Assembly (NCBI RefSeq): GCF_009363535.1
Contig: NZ_CP045369.1
Location: forward strand, 1,995,001-2,059,000
Origin: Microbulbifer sp. THAF38
GTDB taxonomy: Bacteria; Pseudomonadota; Gammaproteobacteria; Pseudomonadales; Cellvibrionaceae
Direction: 5' to 3'
DNA: 64,000 nt
The notes beneath the pieces are model-generated. The model had not been told where the DNA came from, did not search any database, and worked only from the letters and a program-made list of their open reading frames with translations. Position 1 is the stretch's first letter, and every line of letters begins with the position of its first letter. The position numbers and the translations under genes were made by a program. Of the stretch, positions 17,116 through 26,550 are shown in pieces.

Positions 17116-19563
17116 TCAAGTAGGTTTAGTTGCTCCCGGGCGAAAAGGCACCTCGATATCAACAATCAATGGCAGGTGATCCGAGGCCTGCCGGGTGAGT
17201 GTGGTACGGGGCACTCGCACTTTTTTCACTGCGATGCCGGCACTCAAGAAAACATGGTCGATGCGAACTTTGAGAAAAGTGCCTTTGGGAGAGTGTCTGG
17301 GGGCCTGTTCCTGGGCGTCGCGCAGGTAACCACTTAATCGCTTGCACTCGGCAGAGTTGGGCAGTGCGTTGAAGTCGCCGAGTAAAATCCGCTCGCCCTT
17401 ACAGCGTGGGTTCCCCAGCCATTCTGGCCCCAGCAACGCATCCACCTGGCGCAGGCGTTCAATACGGGAGAGGCCCAGGTGGGTGTTGATCACCTGGATC
17501 TTGCTGCCATTGTGTTCAATCTCTACCCAGATGGCGCCGCGAGGTTCATCGGCAGCCGGATTGAATAGGCGTCCCTTGCCCTCGGGTGGTCCCGGCAAAA
17601 TCCCTTTTTTGATCAGCTTGGCTGGTAGATGAGTAAGAATGGCATCGCCGTAGAGTTCTTCATTGAGGTGAATGGCGGGCTGGAAGTGCACATCCATCGC
17701 GAGCAGCCGCGCCAGCCGCTCTGCTTGATCGAGCCCCCCGCTGCGTTTACGTCTCACATCTAACTCCTGCAGGGCGACTATATCGGGGCGGTAGCGGGCG
17801 ATTACCCGGGCGATGCGCTGGGGTGACAAGGTGCCATCGGTTCCCTGGCAGCTGTGCACGTTATAGGTCATCACCCTTAGGGTTTTTTGCGGCGCTTGGT
17901 GCTCATCCAGTTTCATGGGACGGGCCCCACGCAGGTAGGCCCTTGCAGCGGTACGCAGATCCTGTGGGCGCCAATACCCCAGGCGAGGGTCTGGAGGTTG
18001 GATATCTTGCGGCATCAGGGCAAAGGCGTGGGTTTCCCTGGGGCCGGCGGCGCCGTGGCTGCCGTTTTCCATCGCGAAGGTCAGCGGTTGCTCTTCAGTG
18101 GAGCACCAGCCGTACATCATAAAGTCGCCGGCGTCTGGGTGGCTGCACAGGCTCATCATGTCGGCTATAGACTGCTCTGGATAGGGATGCTCATCTCCCA
18201 TCAACTTGCGGCCATCCTCCGGCAATCGCACCGGGCCGTGTTTCCACCAGCCGTGTACTGGGGAATCTGCTGAAGTGGGGTCCACCCGATAGAGCACCAG
18301 AGGTATTTTGGCCTCTTCAACGATCTTGCGGGCGACTTCCTCGCGACCGATATCTCCCAGCTCCAGGTTATAGAGCATGGCCAGTGGACCGAGGGCAGTG
18401 AGCGCCAATGGCGTTTTCTGAGCAGTCTGCTCGGTTGGTTGCTCCTGCTTTTCAATATCCTTTTTATCCATCCACTCGCTGCCAAACAGGCGCGCGCGCT
18501 CCAACTGAACGCCGTGCCTGGTCTGGCCAGGTTCAATTTCAGGTGGCTTGGCGAGCCCAGAGAGTGTTTCTGATAGGGCATCGCCAAGGCTGCGGCCATA
18601 AATCTCTTCGTAGGGTTTGGTTTGCTCCTGGCCGTGGTCGGAAAAAATCCACACATCGTAATGGCGCCGATCAGAGACATGCGCGGCACGCCAGATTCGG
18701 GCCACGGCATCGTCAATGCCCTTCAAGACCCAGTGGGCAAACGCCGAGCGTGGACCGCGGCGATGGGATTGCTCGTCATAGCCGAGCAAATTGACATAGA
18801 TAATGGGTAGGCCACGGCTGATATCGACCTTGGCGCCCATAGTACAAAACTCCCGCGAGAGGATGGTGACGCCGACCCGCGTGGGGATAAACATCAGTTC
18901 CTTTATAAAACTTTGCCCCTGCATGACCCCGCGCACGCAGTCTATGAGCGAGAGTAATAATTCCACCAAAATTAGCGCGCCCGTGCGTATCAGGCTCCAT
19001 AAGTTGCTGAGGATAAGGACTGCGATAGTCCACGGGCTGGCGCTGCGCAGGGCCGGTCCCCAACCTTGATCGGCCGGGCAAAAGTGGGCTTCGCCTGTTT
19101 TGGTGCCGGCGCGAAATAGGCTCAGGTAACAACTTCCGCCGCGCAGCAGCGGATCGCGCTGCTGGAACATGGCTCGGCTTTCCACCAGCGCGGCTACTTC
19201 AGGATCGTACATACGGCCTAGCTTTTGGGTTTCGTGTATCAAAAAACCAAAGGCCGGTACCGCCTGGCGTACGCCATAGAAAAGTTCTGCCTGCACGGCG
19301 GGGGTGGTGGAGGGGACTCCCGAAAACATGTGCTCCAAACGGTAGTGCTCTTTGCGAATCAAACGCTTCAAAAAAGGCATCCTGCCTCTGGCCAAGGCCT
19401 TTAATAATTCCGGGTGGGCCAGGCCGTCGATTTGGATCAGGATTAACCCCGGAGCATGGGGCTGGTGACCGCTGGTAGAAAGTCCCAGCAACTTGGCGAT
19501 CCACTCGCTGCGGCTGAAGCGGCGGCGCCAGCGCCTGATGGATAGTCCGACTCGGCTTATCAT
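17116..19563 (-). CDS. Fusion of an alkaline-phosphatase-superfamily hydrolase and an EEP phosphoesterase
   Basis: An 815-residue protein with two phosphoesterase modules. Residues about 35-545 resemble the alkaline phosphatase/phosphodiesterase superfamily: metal site LIQIDGLAH (D46), candidate nucleophile Thr in GVPSTTPAVQ (86-87), GYDEQSHRRGP, FSDHGQEQ and HGAAGPRETHAF. One or two hydrophobic segments (about 178-205) suggest membrane association. Residues 563-805 are a complete EEP domain: RVMTYNVHS, QELD (E600), NTHLGL, GDFN (D730) and SDHLP. It ends a four-gene operon, 9 bases after the glycosyltransferase. A lipid or glycolipid phosphodiester substrate is plausible but inferred. Confidence 0.85.
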   Translation of the reverse strand: MISRVGLSIRRWRRRFSRSEWIAKLLGLSTSGHQPHAPGLILIQIDGLAHPELLKALARGRMPFLKRLIRKEHYRLEHMFSGVPSTTPAVQAELFYGVRQAVPAFGFLIHETQKLGRMYDPEVAALVESRAMFQQRDPLLRGGSCYLSLFRAGTKTGEAHFCPADQGWGPALRSASPWTIAVLILSNLWSLIRTGALILVELLLSLIDCVRGVMQGQSFIKELMFIPTRVGVTILSREFCTMGAKVDISRGLPIIYVNLLGYDEQSHRRGPRSAFAHWVLKGIDDAVARIWRAAHVSDRRHYDVWIFSDHGQEQTKPYEEIYGRSLGDALSETLSGLAKPPEIEPGQTRHGVQLERARLFGSEWMDKKDIEKQEQPTEQTAQKTPLALTALGPLAMLYNLELGDIGREEVARKIVEEAKIPLVLYRVDPTSADSPVHGWWKHGPVRLPEDGRKLMGDEHPYPEQSIADMMSLCSHPDAGDFMMYGWCSTEEQPLTFAMENGSHGAAGPRETHAFALMPQDIQPPDPRLGYWRPQDLRTAARAYLRGARPMKLDEHQAPQKTLRVMTYNVHSCQGTDGTLSPQRIARVIARYRPDIVALQELDVRRKRSGGLDQAERLARLLAMDVHFQPAIHLNEELYGDAILTHLPAKLIKKGILPGPPEGKGRLFNPAADEPRGAIWVEIEHNGSKIQVINTHLGLSRIERLRQVDALLGPEWLGNPRCKGERILLGDFNALPNSAECKRLSGYLRDAQEQAPRHSPKGTFLKVRIDHVFLSAGIAVKKVRVPRTTLTRQASDHLPLIVDIEVPFRPGATKPT

Positions 19564-19572
19564 AATCTGTGA

Positions 19573-20847
19573 TTACGGCTCTGGTGCCTGGCCAAATGCG
19601 GCGCCTGCGGCGCCGGTCAGCCCCTCGATAATCTCCCACTGGGCGCCGATAAGGTTGCGCATACGCATCCACTGGGCAAAAAGGGAATCATCCATAGCCC
19701 AACCGTATTTCAGAAGTGGTTGATAGAGGTCCAGGGCCCGCTGCGCGCAGCTGTGCATGGAAAAATCCCGCGCGGTGTTTAGGGCCTCGCGATTGAGGGC
19801 TTGACGCTGTTCCGGGGGAAGCTGGTAATGCCAGCGAATGGCGTCGATAAAGCCATCCAAATTTACATCCGTCACCAGAAGTCCATTTTTGCCGTTGCGC
19901 ACCATCTCCCGTGAGCCGTTGGCATCCAGGGCGATAACCGGCACACCTCCGGCCATCGCTTCGGAGAGTACCAGTCCCTGGGTTTCACTGGTGGAGGCGA
20001 ACACAAAAGTATCCATTGCGTTGTACATGTCCCGCCGTGCTTCGCCGAGCACCGCGCCGGGCATGTGCAGGCGTTGGGCCAAGCCGCGGCTGGCAAAGAT
20101 TGCTTGCAGTTCTTCCTCGAGAGGACCGCTGCCGGCAAACAGGAAGTGGGCGTTTTCCTCATCACGCATAAACCGGGCTACCGCGTTGCAGAGAAAGCGC
20201 AGGTTTTTTTCCTGCCCGAAGCGACCCAGGTGGCCCACTACAAAAGCGGACTCGGGAATATCCAGGCGGCGGCGGACTTTGCTGCCGTCGCCGTTGTTGT
20301 AATCCTCCAATTGAACGCCAGTGGGGACCTCGGCGATAGGCGTCTGCACGCCGCGCTCGCGCAGCAATTTGACAATACTGTGACTGGGCGCCAGTACCAG
20401 GCTTGCCAGGTTCGCGTAGCGGGTGGCGAGTTCAACCACAAAGCGCTTGAGCACCTGTGAGTCTGCGGGGACATAGTGGGTGTAGTGCTCGTAGAGCGTG
20501 TGGTGGGTAAAGACCAAAGGCAGTTCCCGCTGTCTGGCCACCCTGAGGGCGGTCATTCCCAGAAGGAAAGGGTGGTGCGCATGCACAATATCTGGCTTAA
20601 ATTGATCCAGCCGATCGCTCAAGTCTGGTGAGAAAGGCAGTGCTACCGAGAAGTCACTGCCATTGAAATTCTGGATTGCGTGGATGCGGACTACATTCTT
20701 TTCCCCGGCGATTTTCTCAGGGAATTCCGGAGCCACTATCAACACATTGTGGCCCCGCCTGCGATATTCCTCACTAAACGCGGCGACCGAGTGCGCCACG
20801 CCACCGACGTGGGGCAGGTAGGTATTGGTCAGCATGACGATATTCAC
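19573..20847 (-). CDS. GT4-family glycosyltransferase
   Basis: A 424-residue retaining glycosyltransferase with the GT-B fold of family GT4: NTYLPHVGGVAHSV (glycine-rich N-terminal loop), VHAHHPFLLG, GHLGRFGQEKNLRF at the start of the donor domain and the E-x7-E motif ETQGLVLSEAMAGGVPV. The start is a GTG at 20847 whose GTGA overlaps the stop of the upstream glycosidase gene; the frame stays open for 123 further codons upstream but that is the shadow of the glycosidase. Donor and acceptor are unknown; relatives act on diacylglycerol or phosphatidylinositol-type lipids. Confidence 0.9.
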   Translation of the reverse strand: MNIVMLTNTYLPHVGGVAHSVAAFSEEYRRRGHNVLIVAPEFPEKIAGEKNVVRIHAIQNFNGSDFSVALPFSPDLSDRLDQFKPDIVHAHHPFLLGMTALRVARQRELPLVFTHHTLYEHYTHYVPADSQVLKRFVVELATRYANLASLVLAPSHSIVKLLRERGVQTPIAEVPTGVQLEDYNNGDGSKVRRRLDIPESAFVVGHLGRFGQEKNLRFLCNAVARFMRDEENAHFLFAGSGPLEEELQAIFASRGLAQRLHMPGAVLGEARRDMYNAMDTFVFASTSETQGLVLSEAMAGGVPVIALDANGSREMVRNGKNGLLVTDVNLDGFIDAIRWHYQLPPEQRQALNREALNTARDFSMHSCAQRALDLYQPLLKYGWAMDDSLFAQWMRMRNLIGAQWEIIEGLTGAAGAAFGQAPEP

Positions 20848-23087
20848 AGGGGTTTTAACTCCACAGACTCTAGCCCCTCGCCAACCAGTGTGGGTGGAAA
20901 GCCGATTGGGTTGACGGCTATGGCAGGTGGCTTTCCATTCCAGTCTGCCGTCCAGGATACCTTCGGGTGAATTCCGGGAGTGATCTCCAATGAAATCACG
21001 CCAAAGCGGGTCGGTGCCGGGCCGAAGCAAATGGGTTCTTTGGTGGAGGTATCCTTGAGCCATTCCGGTGGTAATCCTGAGACCAGAATCAAGGCGTCCT
21101 GTTCCTCCCGCACAAAGCAATTGCGCTGCATGGCGACCCACTCCGCAGCCGCCCAGGCATGCTGTCCATCCCCCATACAGCCACCCAGAGAGTGGGGGTG
21201 AATGGCTTCCGGCCACTGGCCTGTGGGAGAGGCGAGCTTGGCGACATTGCGCATTAATTCCAGGCAGCGCCGGTCCCCGGCGCGCAGCAAGACTTGGGCG
21301 ATATGTAACGTGAGATAGGCATTGATGCCCGAGTGGATCATGTCCTGAAAAAAGCCGCCGCTGACAAAGCAGTTGTCGATCAAGAAGTCGGCCAGATCGG
21401 TCAGCCGGGGATTATCCGGTGAGTAGAGCTGCAGCGGGTAGCCGGCCACCACTGATCCAATAGCTCCAGCATCCAGGCGCCGGTTGGGAGAAGCGGGCAT
21501 GGCGGCGCGCCCGAGTCGCTCCTGAGCGCCGTTAAGGCTCTCATCGATGGTGCGCTGGAAATCGTTGGCTGCGGTATTGAACCGATGGGCACTGTCGTCG
21601 ATGCCCTCTCTGGTGCAAATCTCGGCTGCGGCGTGTAACCCGGCCACTCCCCAGAAGTCATCCCAGTAGTAACAGTCATTGGGGCCCAGGTGTTCAGCAC
21701 TAAAGCCCGCCGGAAGCAGTCCGGCACAAAGGCTGCCATCCTGGGGCAGACGTTTGTTGATGATCCATCTGGCGCCTTTGAGGATGGGGTCACACCAGAG
21801 CTGCTTGAGGGGCCTGTTGGCCAGCTGGCAATACAAGTTGAATATCCAAAGCGCCTCGCCGTTGGAGTCCCACTCACCGTCCTGGGAGTGAAAGAAACCG
21901 TCCCGCTTCTGTCGTTGGGGAAACTGATCTAAAGCGCGTTCTGCACGATCTATTAACCCTGCGTAGAGCAGTGACTGAATCATAAATGCGGCGTCACGGA
22001 ACCAGAATCGCTTGTAGGTATAGGGGCCTGGGTAGACATCCTTGGGGGAGTGCAGGATCAATGTGCGAATGGCTGAGTCGTAGAGGAACTGGAAATCCCT
22101 GTCTGGTACCCTGAGCGCACAGTGGTCCGCTAAACTTCCTTCCCAGCTTTTCGCTTTCGTGTCTTTTGGAGTTTCGGAGTCCAGGGGGATTGAGACCTCG
22201 AGCTTTAGGGGCTTATGGCGCTCTAAACGAAACATCGCTGCGGCGGTGGCCATTCCCACGTCGCACTCGCCTTGCATTCGGCCGGTCAAGTCCTTCAGGT
22301 GCAGGTAAATATCGCCACCGCGATAGTTCGATGCTAAGTGTTTGTCGATGGGCTGGCTGAATGAAACCGCCTGTTTGTCCTCAATCAGCCAACCCTTGCC
22401 CTCGTCATTCAGGCGGACTTTATGCACAAAGCTGACCCCTTCAGGGTTGCAAGGGCGCAGGGCTACCAGCAGCCAGCCGCCGTCCCGGCAACTGGCTTTG
22501 AGCTTTATTTTGCAGTGGGGCACGCCACTCTGTGCTGTCACTGCAACATGATTTCGCAGTTTTAGGCCTCTGCGGGCAGACTCTGTGACTACAGCGAGGT
22601 TGTCAGCCAGCTCCTGATGCTGCTCACAGTAGGTGAGAGAGGCTGGGGTGAGTTCTTCGCCACCGTCGCCAATCACCCAGGCATCAATGGACCAGCCGTC
22701 ATAGTAAGGCGTCACCAGTCCACGGGGATCAACTACGGGCAGTGCCTCGCAGTCGGGTAGCCCCACCGCGGTCCAATTGCGGTGACTGAGGTTGCAGTGG
22801 GTTATCGAAAAGGCTCTGGGGATAAACGAATTGTCACGTGGGTCAAACTGTCTTTGTATCCAGTAGGGCCAAACCCAATCCAAATTGTGTTGGATCACTT
22901 TGCTATTGATCAGCGCGCGGGCGTGGAACACCGCTCCTGCACGCAGGAGTTCAATGGGCTCACTCACTTCAGAGGGTTCTGCAAAGCGCTGCAGATGCGC
23001 CATCAGGGTCAGTGGGTCGAGGAAACCGTGGGCGGTGGCGAATCGGCGAACAAAGAAGCGCCAGGGTAGCCATTTCATCCAAGGCAT
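20844..23087 (-). CDS. GH15/amylo-1,6-glucosidase-like alpha/alpha-barrel protein
   Basis: A 747-residue soluble protein whose C-terminal half is an (alpha/alpha)6 barrel of the glucoamylase/glycogen-debranching type: TYKRFWFRDAAFMIQSLLYAG, GEWDSNGEALWIF, YYWDDFWGVAGLHAA and GQWPEAIHP with acidic residues in typical catalytic positions. The N-terminal half is beta-rich. The ATG at 23087 overlaps the TAA of the VTT gene (TAATG); an earlier in-frame ATG lies inside that gene. No signal peptide is evident, so it is probably cytoplasmic, working with the GT4 enzyme. The glycan is not known. Confidence 0.85.
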   Translation of the reverse strand: MPWMKWLPWRFFVRRFATAHGFLDPLTLMAHLQRFAEPSEVSEPIELLRAGAVFHARALINSKVIQHNLDWVWPYWIQRQFDPRDNSFIPRAFSITHCNLSHRNWTAVGLPDCEALPVVDPRGLVTPYYDGWSIDAWVIGDGGEELTPASLTYCEQHQELADNLAVVTESARRGLKLRNHVAVTAQSGVPHCKIKLKASCRDGGWLLVALRPCNPEGVSFVHKVRLNDEGKGWLIEDKQAVSFSQPIDKHLASNYRGGDIYLHLKDLTGRMQGECDVGMATAAAMFRLERHKPLKLEVSIPLDSETPKDTKAKSWEGSLADHCALRVPDRDFQFLYDSAIRTLILHSPKDVYPGPYTYKRFWFRDAAFMIQSLLYAGLIDRAERALDQFPQRQKRDGFFHSQDGEWDSNGEALWIFNLYCQLANRPLKQLWCDPILKGARWIINKRLPQDGSLCAGLLPAGFSAEHLGPNDCYYWDDFWGVAGLHAAAEICTREGIDDSAHRFNTAANDFQRTIDESLNGAQERLGRAAMPASPNRRLDAGAIGSVVAGYPLQLYSPDNPRLTDLADFLIDNCFVSGGFFQDMIHSGINAYLTLHIAQVLLRAGDRRCLELMRNVAKLASPTGQWPEAIHPHSLGGCMGDGQHAWAAAEWVAMQRNCFVREEQDALILVSGLPPEWLKDTSTKEPICFGPAPTRFGVISLEITPGIHPKVSWTADWNGKPPAIAVNPIGFPPTLVGEGLESVELKPL

Positions 23088-23794
23088 TAGAGGTCCTCTT
23101 CTTTCACGATCTTCTTCAGGGCGCGTCGCGCCATACGGGTCAGGCCGATCAAGGCCAGCACGGCGAGTACAAATCCCATGATATATAGCGCCCATTGCGC
23201 CGTAGTGCGCTCTTCCACCTCGCCCAGGGATGTTAGATCTGCGGCGATGGAGCCCACATACACATTGTTCAGTGTGAGGGGAATAACCCCCAGGGCATTG
23301 CCCAATACAAAGTCTCTCAGCCGCACCGGTGTCAGCCCAAAGAAGTAGTTGGAAAGCTTGAAAGGGAACAGCGGCACCAAGCGGGTCAGCATGATCATCT
23401 GCCAGCCCTCACGCCTTATTACCTCGCCCACGGTGGCGGGTTTGATATGGGACATAATCCAGCGCGATGGTTTTTCTCCGAGTAGATAGCGGGCGATTAG
23501 AAATGCCAGGGTGGCGCCGAGAACCGTCCCTGCCAGCACCAGTAATGTCCCTTTCACAACGCCGAATACAAACCCGGCTCCCATAGTAAAAATAATGCCC
23601 GGCAGCAACAGCACGATTGCCAGAGCAACGATCAGAACGAACAGCAGGCTGGTTTGCCAGCCCCGGTCATTGAGCCATTGGAACAGTTCGATCAGTTGTT
23701 CATCCAGATTGAAATAGTGCAGCAGGCTGAGCGCCCCGGCCACGGCGATCAGGCAAATCAGAATCACAATTACCGGGAGGAACTTCGCCGCCAT
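23087..23794 (-). CDS. TVP38/TMEM64 (VTT-domain) membrane protein
   Basis: A 235-residue integral membrane protein of the VTT/DedA-related superfamily, with helices near residues 5-25, 48-105, 155-185 and 200-225. The family signature appears as the re-entrant G-rich segment GAGFVFGVVKGTLLVLAGTVLGATLAFLIARY and the motif LVPLFPFKLSNYFFGLTPV. VTT proteins include lipid scramblases. It is the first gene of the four-gene operon; the next gene's ATG overlaps its stop. Confidence 0.9.
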   Translation of the reverse strand: MAAKFLPVIVILICLIAVAGALSLLHYFNLDEQLIELFQWLNDRGWQTSLLFVLIVALAIVLLLPGIIFTMGAGFVFGVVKGTLLVLAGTVLGATLAFLIARYLLGEKPSRWIMSHIKPATVGEVIRREGWQMIMLTRLVPLFPFKLSNYFFGLTPVRLRDFVLGNALGVIPLTLNNVYVGSIAADLTSLGEVEERTTAQWALYIMGFVLAVLALIGLTRMARRALKKIVKEEDL

Positions 23795-24100
23795 AAAACT
23801 GCTCGGGAGCTAACAACAAACGGTTTTGATTGCCGCCAGTTATTAGCCTAGCCAATGGAAAAGGGCAGGTGAAACTTCATAGTGGCGCCCCTGGGTTTTT
23901 AATGGGGTAGGGGAGCTCATAAAGCGATGGTCCATCCGGGGAAGGGATAAGGCCGATATGAAAAATAGAAATATTAAGAGGGAAGTATTGGATGGCGTGG
24001 GGATAGGCGTATGCACTTAGATCTGTTCACTAAGCACATATACTTACTTGAATAATTGCATATTGAGCGGGTGTGTGCTGCTGCCAGGAAGGGGTGATCG
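23795..24100. other. Divergent intergenic region, nothing specific recognised
   Basis: The space between the leftward glycan/phosphoesterase operon and the rightward efflux operon, so both promoters should be here. I see no clear consensus elements, RNA gene or operator. Confidence 0.4.
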
Positions 24101-25423
24101 TTGTTCAAGGGCGGGTTCGCAATATGGGTCTTTATCGGCGCTGCCTGGAGCTCTGTCCCCGAGCCCGTGCTCCCACTCAATGAAGCTGTGCAGACGGCGA
24201 TTCGGGCAAACCTGCGGGTGCAAGGTGCTGCACTGGAAGTCGATGAGGCAGGCGATTCGGTTGAGGCTTTGAAGACCCGTCGCTACCCCCGGCTTGAACT
24301 GGATGCCGCCATCAATCGCAATCTCACTACCCAGAGCTACACCTTTCCTGAGGGTAGCCTTGTTCCCGATTCTGAAATCGGTCCAATACCGCCAGAAAAT
24401 GTAGAAATCACCTCGGAGGAGGGAACGACTAAGATTGTTTCCTTTAGTGCGCGCCAACCCTTAACCAAGCTTTACACCATTGCCCTGGAAATCTGTGAAG
24501 GTTATGTCACCACCGAGATGGCGGTGCAAAAAGTGCGTTGGACCCAGCAGGATGTTGCCTATCTGGTGAAGCTACAGTATTTCGAGGTGGGCAGGATCCT
24601 TGGCGATTTACAGGCCATTGATGAATCCATTCTCTTTTTGAGCTCACTGAGCGATCTGGTGCGCAATTATGTCGATCAGCAGGTAGCTCTGGAATACGAG
24701 TTGCTGGATGTGCGCGCCCGACTAGCCCAGCGTCAGCTGGAGCGCCAGCGCATGGTTGATGAAATGATCACAGCCAAAGAGCGGCTGAATGCTTTAATGG
24801 GGCGCGATGTGGAAACGCCATTTAACGTTGAGCATCTTCCACTTCCTCATCAAGTCGTCTATGACACCGATGAATCCCTGCTGCTGGCCTTTGATCAGCG
24901 CGCCGACTTCATTGAGTCGCAACTGGCCATAGAAAAAGCGGAGTACAGTTACGACGTCAAAAAATCAGAATACATACCCGATGTGGATATCCACTTCAGC
25001 TATATCAAACTCTATAACGTCAATCTGATTCCCGATGCAGAGGCATTCGTTGCATTGGATTTCCGCTGGGAGTTTTTTGACTGGGGGCGTAAACGCGATG
25101 AGCTGGCGAGTCGCGCGAGTAAGATCGCCGGGGCAGAAGTGAAAATGGGCGAAGTGCGCAATCAAATCGAAATTGAGGTGCGCGATAGTTTGCGCAAACT
25201 GCGTACTTCACAAGAGTCGGTAGGAGTTGCCCGAGAACTGCAAGCGGCCTATCGGGAAAAGCTACGGGTGATGATTAACCGCTATCGCGAACAGACAACG
25301 CTCTTGACCAATGTCCTGGAAACAGAAACCCAGCTTGAGCGCGCCAACAGGGATTACAACAAAGCGGTGCTATCTGTTTGGGGGGCGCTGGCCGAATATG
25401 AAAAAGCGGTTGGGGAGGTGTAG
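24101..25423 (+). CDS. TolC-family outer membrane efflux protein
   Basis: A 440-residue protein of the outer membrane factor family, the exit duct of a tripartite pump. It has a short N-terminal hydrophobic signal, the LNEAVQTAIRANLRVQGA first helix, and two long repeats of coiled-coil helices (about 130-250 and 290-440) separated by beta-strand segments (QPLTKLYT and DFRWEFFDWGRK, the conserved porin-like strands). The start is a TTG preceded by AGGAAGGGG. It precedes an adaptor and an RND permease with 2- and 18-base gaps, forming one operon. Confidence 0.9.
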   Translation: MFKGGFAIWVFIGAAWSSVPEPVLPLNEAVQTAIRANLRVQGAALEVDEAGDSVEALKTRRYPRLELDAAINRNLTTQSYTFPEGSLVPDSEIGPIPPENVEITSEEGTTKIVSFSARQPLTKLYTIALEICEGYVTTEMAVQKVRWTQQDVAYLVKLQYFEVGRILGDLQAIDESILFLSSLSDLVRNYVDQQVALEYELLDVRARLAQRQLERQRMVDEMITAKERLNALMGRDVETPFNVEHLPLPHQVVYDTDESLLLAFDQRADFIESQLAIEKAEYSYDVKKSEYIPDVDIHFSYIKLYNVNLIPDAEAFVALDFRWEFFDWGRKRDELASRASKIAGAEVKMGEVRNQIEIEVRDSLRKLRTSQESVGVARELQAAYREKLRVMINRYREQTTLLTNVLETETQLERANRDYNKAVLSVWGALAEYEKAVGEV

Positions 25424-25425
25424 CG

Positions 25426-26532
25426 GTGCTACGGTCCACCCCATGGCTGCTGCTTTTACTTTTACTTACTGCTTGTCACGGTGAGCCGCCAGGAAAACAG
25501 CCGGTGCCTGTTCAGACCACTGTAGTGCGCACCGAAACGGGTATTGAGGGTTTCCCCTACTCCGCAGTGGTTAATCCCTATACCCAGGTCAATGTGGCTT
25601 TTCGCACAGAGGGTTATATCGATGAAATCCCATCCCGCAGGGCCTTGGGGGAAACCCGCATACTGCAGGGAGGGGATCGGGTGATACAAGGAGAGCCTCT
25701 GGCAATAGTCAATGACGAGCAATACCGGGATAAAGTCGTGGAAGCCGCGGCGAATGTGAGTAAAGCAGAGGCTGCAAGGCGCAAAGCGGATTTGGATTAC
25801 AAACGGGCCTCAGCCTTGTTCGCCACCGCAAGTATTACCGCACCAGATTACGATGCAGCTAGGGAAGAGTACGAGGTTTCACAGGCTGCAGTGGTGGGTT
25901 CGAAAGCACGGCTCGATAACGCCAAAGAGGACCTCAATGACACGGTACTTCGCTCCCCCCTCACCGGGGTCATACTACAGCGCAATATAGAGGTTGGGAC
26001 CCTGGTACATCGGGATACGGTGGGTTTTGTCGTTGCCGATACTTCCCGCGTCAAGGTGGTCTTTAATGTACCCGATGTGGTCTTGCGCTATGCCAAGTTG
26101 GGCAGTGTTTTATCCATGCATACAGAATCTTTAGCGGGAAAGGTTTTTACGGGGCAGGTTTCTGAGGTCTCACCTAAAGCTGAGGAACGCACCAGGGTTT
26201 TTGCCATAACGGTGACGGTGCCCAATCCCGATGCCCTGCTGAAAACGGGCATGATAATGAGCCTTGTGCTGGATAAAACACAAGAGCCTCCTAATCGTGT
26301 AGTTATCCCTTTGTCTTGCCTTGTGACCCCCACCAATGAAGAGGGAGGCTTTGCGGTTTTTGTCTTGGAAGTCGATAAAGATGTCTTGCGGGCAAAACTG
26401 CGCAGAGTGGTTCCAGGCGCGGTACTTGGGAACCGTATTGTTATCCTGCGCGGGCTGGAGGTTGGAGAGCGGGTGGTCTCCAACGGCACGGCACAGCTAC
26501 AGGATGGTCAAATGGTGAGGGTGGTGCCCTAG
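25426..26532 (+). CDS. RND efflux periplasmic adaptor (MFP), lipoprotein
   Basis: The adaptor couples the inner membrane pump to the TolC-like duct. The 368-residue product has a lipoprotein signal ending LLTAC (Cys17), a beta-strand/lipoyl region (NVAFRTEGYIDEI ... GDRVIQGEPLAIV), a coiled-coil hairpin (about 105-170), and the mirrored lipoyl motif LRSPLTGVILQRNIEVGTLV. GTG is the likely start, two bases after the preceding stop. Substrate unknown. Confidence 0.92.
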   Translation: MLRSTPWLLLLLLLTACHGEPPGKQPVPVQTTVVRTETGIEGFPYSAVVNPYTQVNVAFRTEGYIDEIPSRRALGETRILQGGDRVIQGEPLAIVNDEQYRDKVVEAAANVSKAEAARRKADLDYKRASALFATASITAPDYDAAREEYEVSQAAVVGSKARLDNAKEDLNDTVLRSPLTGVILQRNIEVGTLVHRDTVGFVVADTSRVKVVFNVPDVVLRYAKLGSVLSMHTESLAGKVFTGQVSEVSPKAEERTRVFAITVTVPNPDALLKTGMIMSLVLDKTQEPPNRVVIPLSCLVTPTNEEGGFAVFVLEVDKDVLRAKLRRVVPGAVLGNRIVILRGLEVGERVVSNGTAQLQDGQMVRVVP

Positions 26533-26550
26533 TGCTTTAAGGGAATTACT

